Shown piece after piece: positions 1 through 9,018 of a stretch of DNA of 64,000 nucleotides. Position 1 is the stretch's first letter. Every line of letters starts with the position of its first letter. The notes under the pieces are model-generated. The model was given only the letters and a program-made list of their open reading frames with translations. It was not told the DNA's origin and did not search any database. The DNA is from Longimicrobium terrae (GTDB lineage: Bacteria; Gemmatimonadota; Gemmatimonadetes; Longimicrobiales; Longimicrobiaceae), in assembly GCF_014202995.1 (NCBI RefSeq), contig NZ_JACHIA010000007.1:62001-126000 (forward strand), given 5' to 3'. The translations under genes were made by a program, and so were the position numbers.

Positions 1-1547
1 CCGAACAGTTCCGCGCCCGCCGCGTCGTAGTAGTCGCGCACGTCGTATCCGCCCAGCGCCGCGCTCAGCGTGTACCCCAGCTCGAACTCCACCGGCGGGC
101 GGAACGAGGTCATGTCGCGCAGCCGGCGGTAGGCGCCCAGCGTGGCGGAGTAGCGGGGGCCCGGCTCGCGCGAGGCCGCGTCCGGATGCCAGCTGGCCAC
201 CACTTCGCCGCGCGGCGTGCCTTCCGCGAATGCGTAGCCGGCGTGCGCGTACACGTCCCAGTCGCGCCGGTCCGGGTCCGCCGGCTGAATGCGCGCGCCC
301 AGCCCCACGAACGCGCCCTCCACCCGGTTGTAGCGGAACAGGTGGTCGCTCTGCCGGTAGCGCGGCACGATCTGCACGCCGCGCGTGCTTCCCGGCGGGC
401 GGACCACGGCGCGCAGGTCGGCGAAGTCGGCGATGTCCGTCACGTCGGTCTCGTCGCCCACCCCGCGCCATCCCGCGAACGCGCCATCCTCCAGCCGCCA
501 CGCCAGGCGCGACCCGGCACGCTCCGGCGTCCATCCCTGGTTCAGCTGAAAGTCCGACAACATGGTGACCAGGCGGATGGCCGCCGCGCCGCCCAGCAGC
601 GGCGACGACACCTGGATCTCCCGCCGCTGCCGGTACGGGAGCCAGTAGCGCCCGCCCACCAGCCCGCTTTCCAGCTCGAAGAAGACGCCCGTTTCCGTCA
701 GCGACAGCACGCTGCCCCGCTCCACGAAGCCGAAGCGCGCCCGGGCGATGGCGGCGCGGTCCACGTCGACGTAGAAGGTGCCCGCCACCAGCCGCAGGTC
801 GTTCGCTTCCTCCAGCTTTCCCGGCCGCGGGCGCACGGTGACGGGAACCAGGGAGAGCCGGCCCTCGCGCGTGGTCACGCGCACCGTGTCGCCCGCCGTG
901 TAGCGGTAGAAGTCGATTCCCCGGTACGAGAAGGGATGGACCGCGCGCGCCACCCGCGACCGGTTGGCCGGCGTGGCCGCGAGGGAAAAGATGTCGATGG
1001 TGTTGCCGTACAGGTGCGGCACGATCCACGGCGCCTCCAGCATGGAGCCCACCGTATACGGCGTGGGCGCCAGCAGACGGATGCGGTGCCCTTGGATGGT
1101 CTGCTCCACCGCGCCGGTGCGTGCCCACCTCACCTCTCCCGCCAGCTCGTCGACGGTGACGGGGATCTCACCCCCCTGCGCCGTGTCGGAGCGGATGGAG
1201 AGGTAGATGGCGCTCCGCATGTCCGCCAGGTAGTCGTCCAGCCCGGCGGGAACGGTGCTGCCGGACTGGATCACCCGGTTCACCAGGGCGTGCGTCGCCT
1301 CGGAATCAAAGACGCTGTCCGCCACGGCCACCGTGAGCGTGTCCCCCTCCGGCGCGGGCACCCACGGCCGCGTGTCCGAAGGCGGCGGCACGTTGGCCGG
1401 CACGGCGATGCGCAGGCTGTCGCGCCGCACCGGAGCACGCGTGGTGTCGCGCGGCTGGCCGATGCGGATGGTGTCGCGCTGCGCCGCGCACAGCGCGGGG
1501 GACGCCAGCGCCAGAAGCGCCGCGCCCATGAGGATGCGGATGTTCAT
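1..1547 (-). CDS. Partial secreted outer-membrane-type protein, C-terminus off the window
   Basis: The reading frame is open from a start at 1547 to the left edge, so about 515 residues are visible and the C-terminus is missing. The first 20 residues form a signal peptide ending at CAAQ. The rest is rich in alternating polar/aromatic segments, with stretches such as YRGIDFYRYTAGD and FELGYTLSAALGGYD that fit beta strands and a C-terminal barrel. It resembles the large DUF5686-like surface proteins of Bacteroidota and Gemmatimonadota, but I cannot identify it with certainty. An AAGGA sits directly against this start, so the in-frame ATG at 1529 is an alternative. No lipobox was seen. The function is unknown; an outer-membrane or periplasmic role is inferred. 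Confidence 0.6.
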   Translation of the reverse strand, partial: MNIRILMGAALLALASPALCAAQRDTIRIGQPRDTTRAPVRRDSLRIAVPANVPPPSDTRPWVPAPEGDTLTVAVADSVFDSEATHALVNRVIQSGSTVPAGLDDYLADMRSAIYLSIRSDTAQGGEIPVTVDELAGEVRWARTGAVEQTIQGHRIRLLAPTPYTVGSMLEAPWIVPHLYGNTIDIFSLAATPANRSRVARAVHPFSYRGIDFYRYTAGDTVRVTTREGRLSLVPVTVRPRPGKLEEANDLRLVAGTFYVDVDRAAIARARFGFVERGSVLSLTETGVFFELESGLVGGRYWLPYRQRREIQVSSPLLGGAAAIRLVTMLSDFQLNQGWTPERAGSRLAWRLEDGAFAGWRGVGDETDVTDIADFADLRAVVRPPGSTRGVQIVPRYRQSDHLFRYNRVEGAFVGLGARIQPADPDRRDWDVYAHAGYAFAEGTPRGEVVASWHPDAASREPGPRYSATLGAYRRLRDMTSFRPPVEFELGYTLSAALGGYDVRDYYDAAGAELF

Positions 1548-1656
1548 TCCTTGCCGATCACGGTCCGGCGCGCCCCCACGGCGCGCTCACGCCCCGGACG
1601 GGGCAAGCGCCGCGCCAGCCTGCACTTGCGCGCGGCGGAGCCCGTCCCGCCCGCCC

Positions 1657-2367
1657 TCACCCCCGCTCCTGGCGCAGCACGCCCACCGCCAGCGCGGGAA
1701 GATTGCTGATGATTCCTGTCACCCCGGCGCGCACCAGTTCGCGGATGCGGTCCGGCTCATCCACCGTCCACACCACCACACCCATCCCGGCGCCGCGCAT
1801 CTCGTCCAGAAAGGCGGACGTGGCGATCCGGTGGTGGGGACACACCCCGTGCACCCCCAGGTCCCGCACCGCCGCGCGCACGTCGTCGTCCCACCACTCG
1901 GTAAGAAAGTAGCGCGCGGCGTGCGGCGCGATCTGCCCGATGCGCGCCAGGATGGCGGGATAGAAGGAAGAAAAGACCGTCCGCTCCAGCCGTCCCGCCG
2001 CCACGATCGCCGCGATCGCCTGCTCCTCCGCGCCCGGCGACTTGATCTCCACGTTCACCCACGCGTCCGCCTCGGCCGCCCAGGCGGCGACCTCCTCCAG
2101 TTGCGGAACCGGCTCCTCCCCCGTGCGCAGCTGGGCGATGCGCGCCCACGGCAGCGCGGCCACGTGCCCCCCGCGCCCCGTGGTGCGCTCCAGCGTGGGG
2201 TCATGGATGATGGCGGGCACGCCGTCGATGGTCGGCTGCACGTCCAACTCCACCCCGTCCGCGCCGTGCAGAAGGGCGAGCCGGAAGCCGGCCATGGTGT
2301 TTTCCGGCGCCTCTCGCGGCGCGCCGCGGTGGCCCAGGATCAGCGGGTGGTCGGGAAAGTCGGGCAT
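1657..2367 (-). CDS. Glycerophosphodiester phosphodiesterase family protein
   Basis: The 236-residue protein should hydrolyse glycerophosphodiesters to an alcohol and glycerol-3-phosphate. The family motifs are all present: the HRG box (H13-R14), APENT at 20-24, the metal/catalytic pair E40 and D42 in GVELDVQ, and H55 in HDPTLERTT. The C-terminus has the barrel-closing VWTVDEPD segment. The frame stays open upstream to 2664, but the start at 2367 (MPDFPDHP) is where homology to the family begins. There is no signal peptide, so a cytoplasmic location is likely. It is transcribed toward the outer-membrane protein gene and is divergent from the small lipoprotein gene. Substrate specificity cannot be read from the sequence. 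Confidence 0.9.
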   Translation of the reverse strand: MPDFPDHPLILGHRGAPREAPENTMAGFRLALLHGADGVELDVQPTIDGVPAIIHDPTLERTTGRGGHVAALPWARIAQLRTGEEPVPQLEEVAAWAAEADAWVNVEIKSPGAEEQAIAAIVAAGRLERTVFSSFYPAILARIGQIAPHAARYFLTEWWDDDVRAAVRDLGVHGVCPHHRIATSAFLDEMRGAGMGVVVWTVDEPDRIRELVRAGVTGIISNLPALAVGVLRQERG

Positions 2368-2687
2368 CGCGTTCTCCACGGCTGCGGGGCTGCCATCCAC
2401 CGTCCCCAACCTACTCCCGCCGCCGCTCCGGAGGCCACCCCGGAGCGCCACGGACAAAGCGGCCACCGCGCGACACGGGTGCGCGCGGTGCAGCGCATCC
2501 GGCCCGGAAACCATCCTCCATCCACCGCGATTCCCATCCTCTCCCGCCACACACCGGACGACGGGCATGGCGACGCGGGGTCGTGCGCGTCCGTTACAAA
2601 GTGTACGAAGTAAACAGCGCACACTACGTTGGATGCGGGCGGACGCGGTCCGCCCGCCATCCACACCCGCACGGGAGATTCCTCGAC
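2368..2687. other. Divergent intergenic region
   Basis: This 320-base gap separates the phosphodiesterase from the small lipoprotein. A less GC-rich stretch around 2593-2630 (TTACAAAGTGTACGAAGTAA) may hold the promoter of the lipoprotein gene. No clear -35/-10 pair, repeat or RNA gene was seen. Confidence 0.4.
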
Positions 2688-2873
2688 ATGCGCATCCTTC
2701 GATTCACGCTCGCCGCCGCCCTGCTCGCCACGGCGGGCGCCTGTACCCGCACGGACGGGCTTACGGCCCCCACCGGCGCCGGACGCGACCTCACCCCGCC
2801 CCCGTCCACGCCGGACCATCCGCCCGCGGACTCCACGGGCGACTGGGGCGGGGCGCTGGGCTCCGGCACCTGA
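2688..2873 (+). CDS. Small putative lipoprotein
   Basis: The 61-residue product begins with a short basic segment and a hydrophobic run (MRILRFTLAAALLATAGAC). The Cys at 19 is a plausible lipidation site, although AGAC is not a perfect lipobox. The mature part is a short, disordered Pro/Thr/Asp-rich tail ending in GGALGSGT. I do not recognise a family. The open frame extends upstream to 2583, but the start at 2688 gives the only sensible signal sequence. It stands alone, convergent with the TPR gene that follows on the other strand. Confidence 0.6.
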   Translation: MRILRFTLAAALLATAGACTRTDGLTAPTGAGRDLTPPPSTPDHPPADSTGDWGGALGSGT

Positions 2874-2913
2874 ACCGAGGCGCGCGGGGCGGGGGAATGC
2901 CGCCCCGCGCGCG

Positions 2914-4245
2914 TCACGGCTCCACCGGCACCTCCTGCAGCGCCTGCACCAGGGCGGACGCAAGCCGGTCGGCGGGGCTGGCCTCCGCCGGGCGCAGGGG
3001 CGGCAGCGGCGGACGCTGCCGGGCGCCCCGCCCGCGACCCCGGCGGCGTCGCGGCGTCATTCCCTTGCCCCGGGCGAGCAGGTCTTCGGCCGCCATGCGG
3101 TGCTGCGCCTCGTCGCGCAGCGTGGCGACACGGACGGCGTGGCTGGCCGCCATTTCCAGCCGGGTAAGGTCGCCCGCGGCCAGCGCGCCGTGGGCCAGGT
3201 TCACCATCGCCTCGGCCACGCGCTCGCCGTCGGTGCGCGTTTCCCGCAGCCGCCACACGTCCTTCCATGCCGACTCGAACCCGTGCAGGTCGCCGGCGCC
3301 CGCGGCGGCCCGGGCCACGTTGCTCAGCACCACCATCCGCTCGGTGGGCCGGGGCACGTGGCGGAGCACCGCGCGGAACACGGGAAGCGCCCGCTCGAAA
3401 TCATGGCGCAGCATCCAGAACCACGCGACGTCGTGCGCCAGCGCGGGAAGGCGCGGGTGGCGGCGGCCGTAGCCGCGGTAGGCGGCGCGGGCGTACGCCT
3501 CGGCTTGCTCGCCGTTGGTGCCGCTGGCCGTGGCGGCGATGCAGAACAGGTCGTGGAGGGCAAACGGCCGCACGGACCACACGCCGTAGCGCCGCGCGGC
3601 CCGCAGCGCGCGCAGCAGGCGGGCCCGCGCGGAGGGCGCGTCGCCCCGCTGCATGTGCAGGTTGGCCAGCCCCATGTGGGCCAGGCCGTAGTACTTCCAG
3701 TCCTGGTTGCGGCGGGCCAGCGCCAGCGCGCGGCGAAACCACGTTTCCGACCGGCGGTAGTCCGCGGACCGGCGCGCCACCAGGGCCACCAGGTACGCCG
3801 GCCCGGCCATTTCCGGCGCCGCCAGCGCGGAGCGCTGCGCAAAGGCCAGCGCCGTGCGCGGCCACTCCATGTCGCTGGCCCAGCGCGACACGGATTCGCA
3901 CAGCTCGGACAGCTGCGTGTCCCCCGCCCCCGGGGACGGGCTCAGTACTTCGGAGATCCCTTCCAGCAGCAGGCGGATGGGCGAATCCGCGGCCAGCTCG
4001 GCGGCGATGCGCAGGCGGCGGATGCCCAGCGCGTTGGGGGTGAACAGGTCCGGCCGCGCTTCCGGGGGCGTGGCCGCCCACAGGTCCACGTCGCGCAGCG
4101 ACTGCCAGAGCAGCACGCCGAGTTCGCTCCGGGTTTCATCGAGCACCTGAAAGCCTTCGAAGGGCTCGGGAAGCACCAGCAGACCGGGCGGAATCACCCA
4201 GGGCCGGGAGGATCGTCGGGCACGTTTGGGGCGAACGAGCTTCAT
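2914..4245 (-). CDS. TPR-repeat protein of unknown role
   Basis: The 443-residue protein is made mainly of helical tetratricopeptide-like repeats from about residue 110 to 380 (AYLVALVARRSADYRRSETW, YYGLAHMGLANLHMQRGD, MVNLAHGALAAGDLTRLE). It ends in a basic RRRRGRGRG linker and a short amphipathic helix. No signal peptide or enzyme motif is visible, so it is probably a cytoplasmic scaffold. The start at 4245 is chosen because GGAG lies 8 bases upstream; a start at 4263 has a weaker ribosome site. A second, unrelated-looking TPR protein occurs at 7740. The binding partners are unknown. Confidence 0.7.
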   Translation of the reverse strand: MKLVRPKRARRSSRPWVIPPGLLVLPEPFEGFQVLDETRSELGVLLWQSLRDVDLWAATPPEARPDLFTPNALGIRRLRIAAELAADSPIRLLLEGISEVLSPSPGAGDTQLSELCESVSRWASDMEWPRTALAFAQRSALAAPEMAGPAYLVALVARRSADYRRSETWFRRALALARRNQDWKYYGLAHMGLANLHMQRGDAPSARARLLRALRAARRYGVWSVRPFALHDLFCIAATASGTNGEQAEAYARAAYRGYGRRHPRLPALAHDVAWFWMLRHDFERALPVFRAVLRHVPRPTERMVVLSNVARAAAGAGDLHGFESAWKDVWRLRETRTDGERVAEAMVNLAHGALAAGDLTRLEMAASHAVRVATLRDEAQHRMAAEDLLARGKGMTPRRRRGRGRGARQRPPLPPLRPAEASPADRLASALVQALQEVPVEP

Positions 4246-4438
4246 GGAGGGTTCTCCGCGCATGGATTTGTCTCACGGTACGGCTGGAAATAAACGTAAA
4301 TCCGTCCGTATCCACGGGGCCAGTGGACAGAGTGAACAAAAACCACCGCTGGCCCGGAAGGCGCGCTCCGTATCGCCGTGGAGAAGGGAGATCAGAAGAA
4401 AATCACCAGCAGATGCGCGGGTTATTGGCGGAAAGGGG

Positions 4439-4481
4439 AAAAAGTGGATGCCCCGCCCGGCTGGAGAGCCGGGCGGGGCAT
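4439..4481 (-). terminator. Rho-independent terminator of the His/Asp-tailed lipoprotein gene
   Basis: A GC-rich inverted repeat (4449-4462 with 4467-4480, TGCCCCGCCCGGCT arm) is followed on the minus strand by a T tract at 4443-4439. It lies 27 bases past the stop codon at 4508. Confidence 0.85.
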
Positions 4482-4507
4482 ACAATTCAGAATACGACGC
4501 GAGGCGT

Positions 4508-5365
4508 TCAGTCGTCCGAGCCGCGACCGTGCCCGCCGTGGTCGTCGCCGCTGCCGTCGTCGGAGCCGTGGCCGTGTCCGCCGTGGTCGTCATCGGAGCC
4601 GTCATCCGAGCCGTGGCCGTGCCCGCTGAACCCGCGCCCGGCGTGATCTTCCAGGTCGCGGAGGCCGGAAGACTGCGCGGGGTTCACCACATTGCCCCCG
4701 CTGCGGAAGAGCGCGGCGGGATCCACCAGCACGTCCAGGCTGCGCTGTTCACCGCGGCCCACGGCCAGCGGGGGAGACAGCTCCAGGCGGACGTCGAAGC
4801 GTGTGCGAAGGAAGGCGCGGAAGGGTACGGCGGTGCCGCCGGTGGGCGTAAAGGTGCCGACCACCATCATGCTCGCGTTCCGCGGCCAGTCGCGGACTTC
4901 GGCCAGGATGCGCGCGCGCAGCGAATCGATCCCCGCGCGCTCCGACGGGTTTTCTTCGTTGTCGTCCAGGTCGCGGACGCGGAAGTCCACGCGGCGGTAG
5001 GTGCCGGCCGGAATGGTGCCCGACGCGACGGCGGCGGCCGTGGGACCCAGCGGCAGATCGATGAACATGGGTCCGGCGTTGAAGTCGTCGCAGTCGTCGC
5101 CCGTGCAGGTGGAGCGGTCGTCATCCCCTTTCAGCCGGAAGCGCGACACCACCAGGCGCAGATCGTCGATGACGAGGGTGCCGTTGGCGCCCGTGAGTAC
5201 GAGGCGGTCGGTTCCCGCGGTCTGCCGCGCCGTCTGCGACGACGACGCGCCGTTCACGCCAAAGCGGAGCGAAACGCGTCCGGCGTCCGCGGACGAGGAG
5301 GCCGGGTTGTCGGCGCAGGTGCCCAGCGCGAGCAGGCCGGCGGCGAAGAGGGAGATGATCTTCAT
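4508..5365 (-). CDS. Exported protein with His/Gly/Asp-rich C-terminal tail
   Basis: The 285-residue protein has an N-terminal signal ([17 protein letters not shown]). C17 may be lipidated, although LGTC is an imperfect lipobox. Residues about 30-240 form a beta-rich domain resembling DUF4382-type surface proteins ([36 protein letters not shown]), and this assignment is tentative. Residues about 245-285 repeat [15 protein letters not shown] units, a possible metal-binding tail. The gene is followed by a strong terminator and is divergent from the AAA+ regulator gene, which could control it. The tail repeat is also visible as a DNA repeat. Confidence 0.7.
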   Translation of the reverse strand: MKIISLFAAGLLALGTCADNPASSSADAGRVSLRFGVNGASSSQTARQTAGTDRLVLTGANGTLVIDDLRLVVSRFRLKGDDDRSTCTGDDCDDFNAGPMFIDLPLGPTAAAVASGTIPAGTYRRVDFRVRDLDDNEENPSERAGIDSLRARILAEVRDWPRNASMMVVGTFTPTGGTAVPFRAFLRTRFDVRLELSPPLAVGRGEQRSLDVLVDPAALFRSGGNVVNPAQSSGLRDLEDHAGRGFSGHGHGSDDGSDDDHGGHGHGSDDGSGDDHGGHGRGSDD

Positions 5366-5615
5366 CGGTACGTTCTCCGGAACGGTGCGGTTCGCGCCGG
5401 CCGGTGCGGCGGCGCTCGGCTCCGGTACAAGGCAGAGCGGGCGCCAGCACGGCCACCGCCGTCCGTTTGCGCCGCAACCCCCTCTCCCGCTTGCGCTTCC
5501 GTGTCTCCGGGCAGGGCTGGCGCGGAAGTGCCCTCCACGGTTATCGTGTCTCGATTCGATACACTCCGGCGCGCGCCGCGACGAATCGTTCCGCCGTCAC
5601 CTTTTCCCGTCCTTC

Positions 5616-6971
<1,356 letters not shown>

Positions 6972-7099
6972 GACACCCGCGTCACGCCCGGACAGACTCA
7001 TCCGGCGTATTTTCAGCAACGGCGCGGGAAACCAGCCGGTGCGCGCCTTGCCCATCCCCGTCGCCAACCGAACGTTCCGCACCCGCAGTCAAGCCGATC

Positions 7100-7726
7100 A
7101 TGCCGAAGTACCTCACGTCCCGCGTCCTTCTCGCCTCGCTCGCGCTGCTGGCGGCGTGCGAGCGCTCCCCCTCCGGTGGCGGCGGAGGGGTGGAACCCGG
7201 CGATCTCGTCTTTCTGCGCGCGTCGTCTTCCGCGCCGCCGGTGGCCGCCGTGCACGCGGAGTTCTGGGCCGTTCAGGGCGAGAACCGTGAGGTTCGCATC
7301 CGTTATCAGCCGCGGGCCGGACAGAGCCAGGGAGAGGACCTGCTCCGCTTCCGGGTGAGCGGCAACACGCGGATGCGCCGGCCGGACGGAACGGCGCTGG
7401 CGGAAGATGATTCCATCCGCATCACCATCGACATGCCGGATCCGTCGCGCTTCGAGTTCCAGTTCGCGCCATCGGGGATGCGTTTCGACCGCGAGCCGGC
7501 CGAACTGCGGGTGTCGTACGCGTTCGCCAACCCGGACTTCAACGGCGACGGGCGGGTGGATGGGCAGGACGACGACTTCGAGTTCGGGTTCTGGCGGCGG
7601 GAGGCGCCGGGGCAGGACTGGACGCGCATTGGCGATCTGCGCCTGCACGACCTGGCAGAGGTGCGCGGCGACATCACCGGATTCACCGGCTACGCGCTGG
7701 CCGGCGGCACCCGCCAGGCGCGCTGA
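7100..7726 (+). CDS. Lipoprotein with a calcium-loop (dockerin-like) motif
   Basis: The 208-residue protein starts with a classic lipoprotein signal (LLASLALLAAC). After a Gly/Ser linker it has a beta-rich body. Near residues 151-166 it carries NPDFNGDGRVDGQDDDFEF, an EF-hand/dockerin-type DxNxDGxxD calcium loop. The hydrophobic residues around it fit an extracytoplasmic sandwich domain. It follows the AAA+ regulator on the same strand (128-base gap) and precedes the TPR gene by 13 bases, so these three may be co-expressed. No enzymatic motif was found. Location: probably anchored in the outer or inner membrane facing the periplasm. Confidence 0.7.
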   Translation: MPKYLTSRVLLASLALLAACERSPSGGGGGVEPGDLVFLRASSSAPPVAAVHAEFWAVQGENREVRIRYQPRAGQSQGEDLLRFRVSGNTRMRRPDGTALAEDDSIRITIDMPDPSRFEFQFAPSGMRFDREPAELRVSYAFANPDFNGDGRVDGQDDDFEFGFWRREAPGQDWTRIGDLRLHDLAEVRGDITGFTGYALAGGTRQAR

Positions 7727-7739
7727 GCGGATACGTTTG

Positions 7740-8795
7740 ATGACACCGTCCGCTCTCCCGCCCCTGACGCTGGACGAGGCGCGCGCGTTGCGTGCCGCGG
7801 GGGAGTGGCGCGTCCTGGCCCGCCGCGCGGCGGAGGTGCCGGCGGACGTTCTGGCGGCGGAGCCGGAGATGGCGTATGCCGTTGCCGCCGCGCTGCGGCA
7901 GACGGGGGAAACCGCGCGGGCGCTGGAGATGGGCGCCTTCGCGGAGGCCGGCGCGCGACGGCGGGGAGACCGGCGGCTGGCGGCGGAAGCCGTCAATCTG
8001 CTGGGCAATGCGCTGTTCGAGGCCGGACGGATGGACGAGGCGCAGGCTCGCTTCGAGGAACTGCTGGCGTACGCGGTGGAATGGTCTGACCAGCCCTTTG
8101 CCGCCCGGGCCAGCAACAACCTGGGCATTCTGTGCAACGTGCGCGGCCGGCGCGACCAAGCTCTGGTGAACTACCAGCGCGCGGTGGCCGCGTACCAGGC
8201 CGCCGGCAACGTGCTCGGCCTGGCGCAGACCCACCACAACCTGGGGATCACCTTTCGCGACCTGGGCTTTGCGGACGACGCGGACGCACACTGCCTGCGC
8301 GCCATTCAGCTGGCGGGAAGCGTGTCGGACGCGACGGGCGCCGCTTCGGCGACGGATGCGGAGACGGTGATTGCGCTGGCGGAAACGGAACGTGCGTTCC
8401 TCCGCGCCCGCGCGGGGGACGGCGAGTTGGCCGAGGCGATGGGCCGGCGCGCCCTGCGCCGCTTCGAACGCATCGGCGATCCGCGCGGGCGGGCGGATGC
8501 GCTGCGGGTGCTGGCCGCCGCCGCCCGCGCGATGGCGGATGACGATGAGGCGCTGCGCAGGCTCGACGCCGCGCTGGACGTACCGGGAGCGGGCGGGTAT
8601 CCGCTGCTGGTGGCGGAGGTGCAGCGCGATCGCGGCCTGCTGCTGCGCGACCTGGGCCGCCTGGCCGATGCACGCCGCGCGCTGGACGAATCCGCCGCCG
8701 CGTTCGCGGGGGTCGGCGCCGCCGCGGAGGCCGAAGCCGTCGCCACCATCGCCCGCGCGCTGACGGGAGATGATGGAGATCATCAGAGGCCGTGA
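7740..8795 (+). CDS. TPR-repeat protein
   Basis: The 351-residue protein consists of tetratricopeptide repeats from about residue 50 to 340. Clear examples are AVNLLGNALFEAGRMDEAQA, SNNLGILCNVRGRRDQAL and THHNLGITFRDLGFADDADA. No signal peptide, membrane segment or catalytic motif is seen, so a cytoplasmic adaptor role is likely. It starts 13 bases after the lipoprotein stop. Downstream lies a strong inverted repeat that would separate it from the convergent protease gene. The partner is unknown. Confidence 0.75.
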   Translation: MTPSALPPLTLDEARALRAAGEWRVLARRAAEVPADVLAAEPEMAYAVAAALRQTGETARALEMGAFAEAGARRRGDRRLAAEAVNLLGNALFEAGRMDEAQARFEELLAYAVEWSDQPFAARASNNLGILCNVRGRRDQALVNYQRAVAAYQAAGNVLGLAQTHHNLGITFRDLGFADDADAHCLRAIQLAGSVSDATGAASATDAETVIALAETERAFLRARAGDGELAEAMGRRALRRFERIGDPRGRADALRVLAAAARAMADDDEALRRLDAALDVPGAGGYPLLVAEVQRDRGLLLRDLGRLADARRALDESAAAFAGVGAAAEAEAVATIARALTGDDGDHQRP

Positions 8796-8886
8796 TCCGC
8801 GGCGTGCGGTTTCGGTGAACTCTCGACGAAGGTCCCCGTGCTCATCGGAACAGGCCGGGTCCACTCACAGGTGATCCACCGCGTAA

Positions 8887-8925
8887 AGCAGAAGCCCCGA
8901 TCGCGATGCGACCGGGGCTTCTGCT
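8887..8925. terminator. Bidirectional hairpin between convergent genes
   Basis: A perfect 13-base stem (AGCAGAAGCCCCG with CGGGGCTTCTGCT, 13-base loop) sits between the convergent TPR and protease genes. There is no long T run on either side, so termination efficiency is uncertain. Confidence 0.6.
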
Positions 8926-9018
8926 GTATGATCTGCTCGCGCCACACGGATCCCGTCATCAGCCGCCACCGCTCCGGTCCAGAGAGACGAAGCGCCGCAC
9001 CTGCCGTGGCGTGTACCG

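Noticed and set aside
2629-4293. 554-residue plus-strand frame
   Set aside because: It is antisense to the TPR gene and rich in Arg/Pro/Gly with no recognisable domain.
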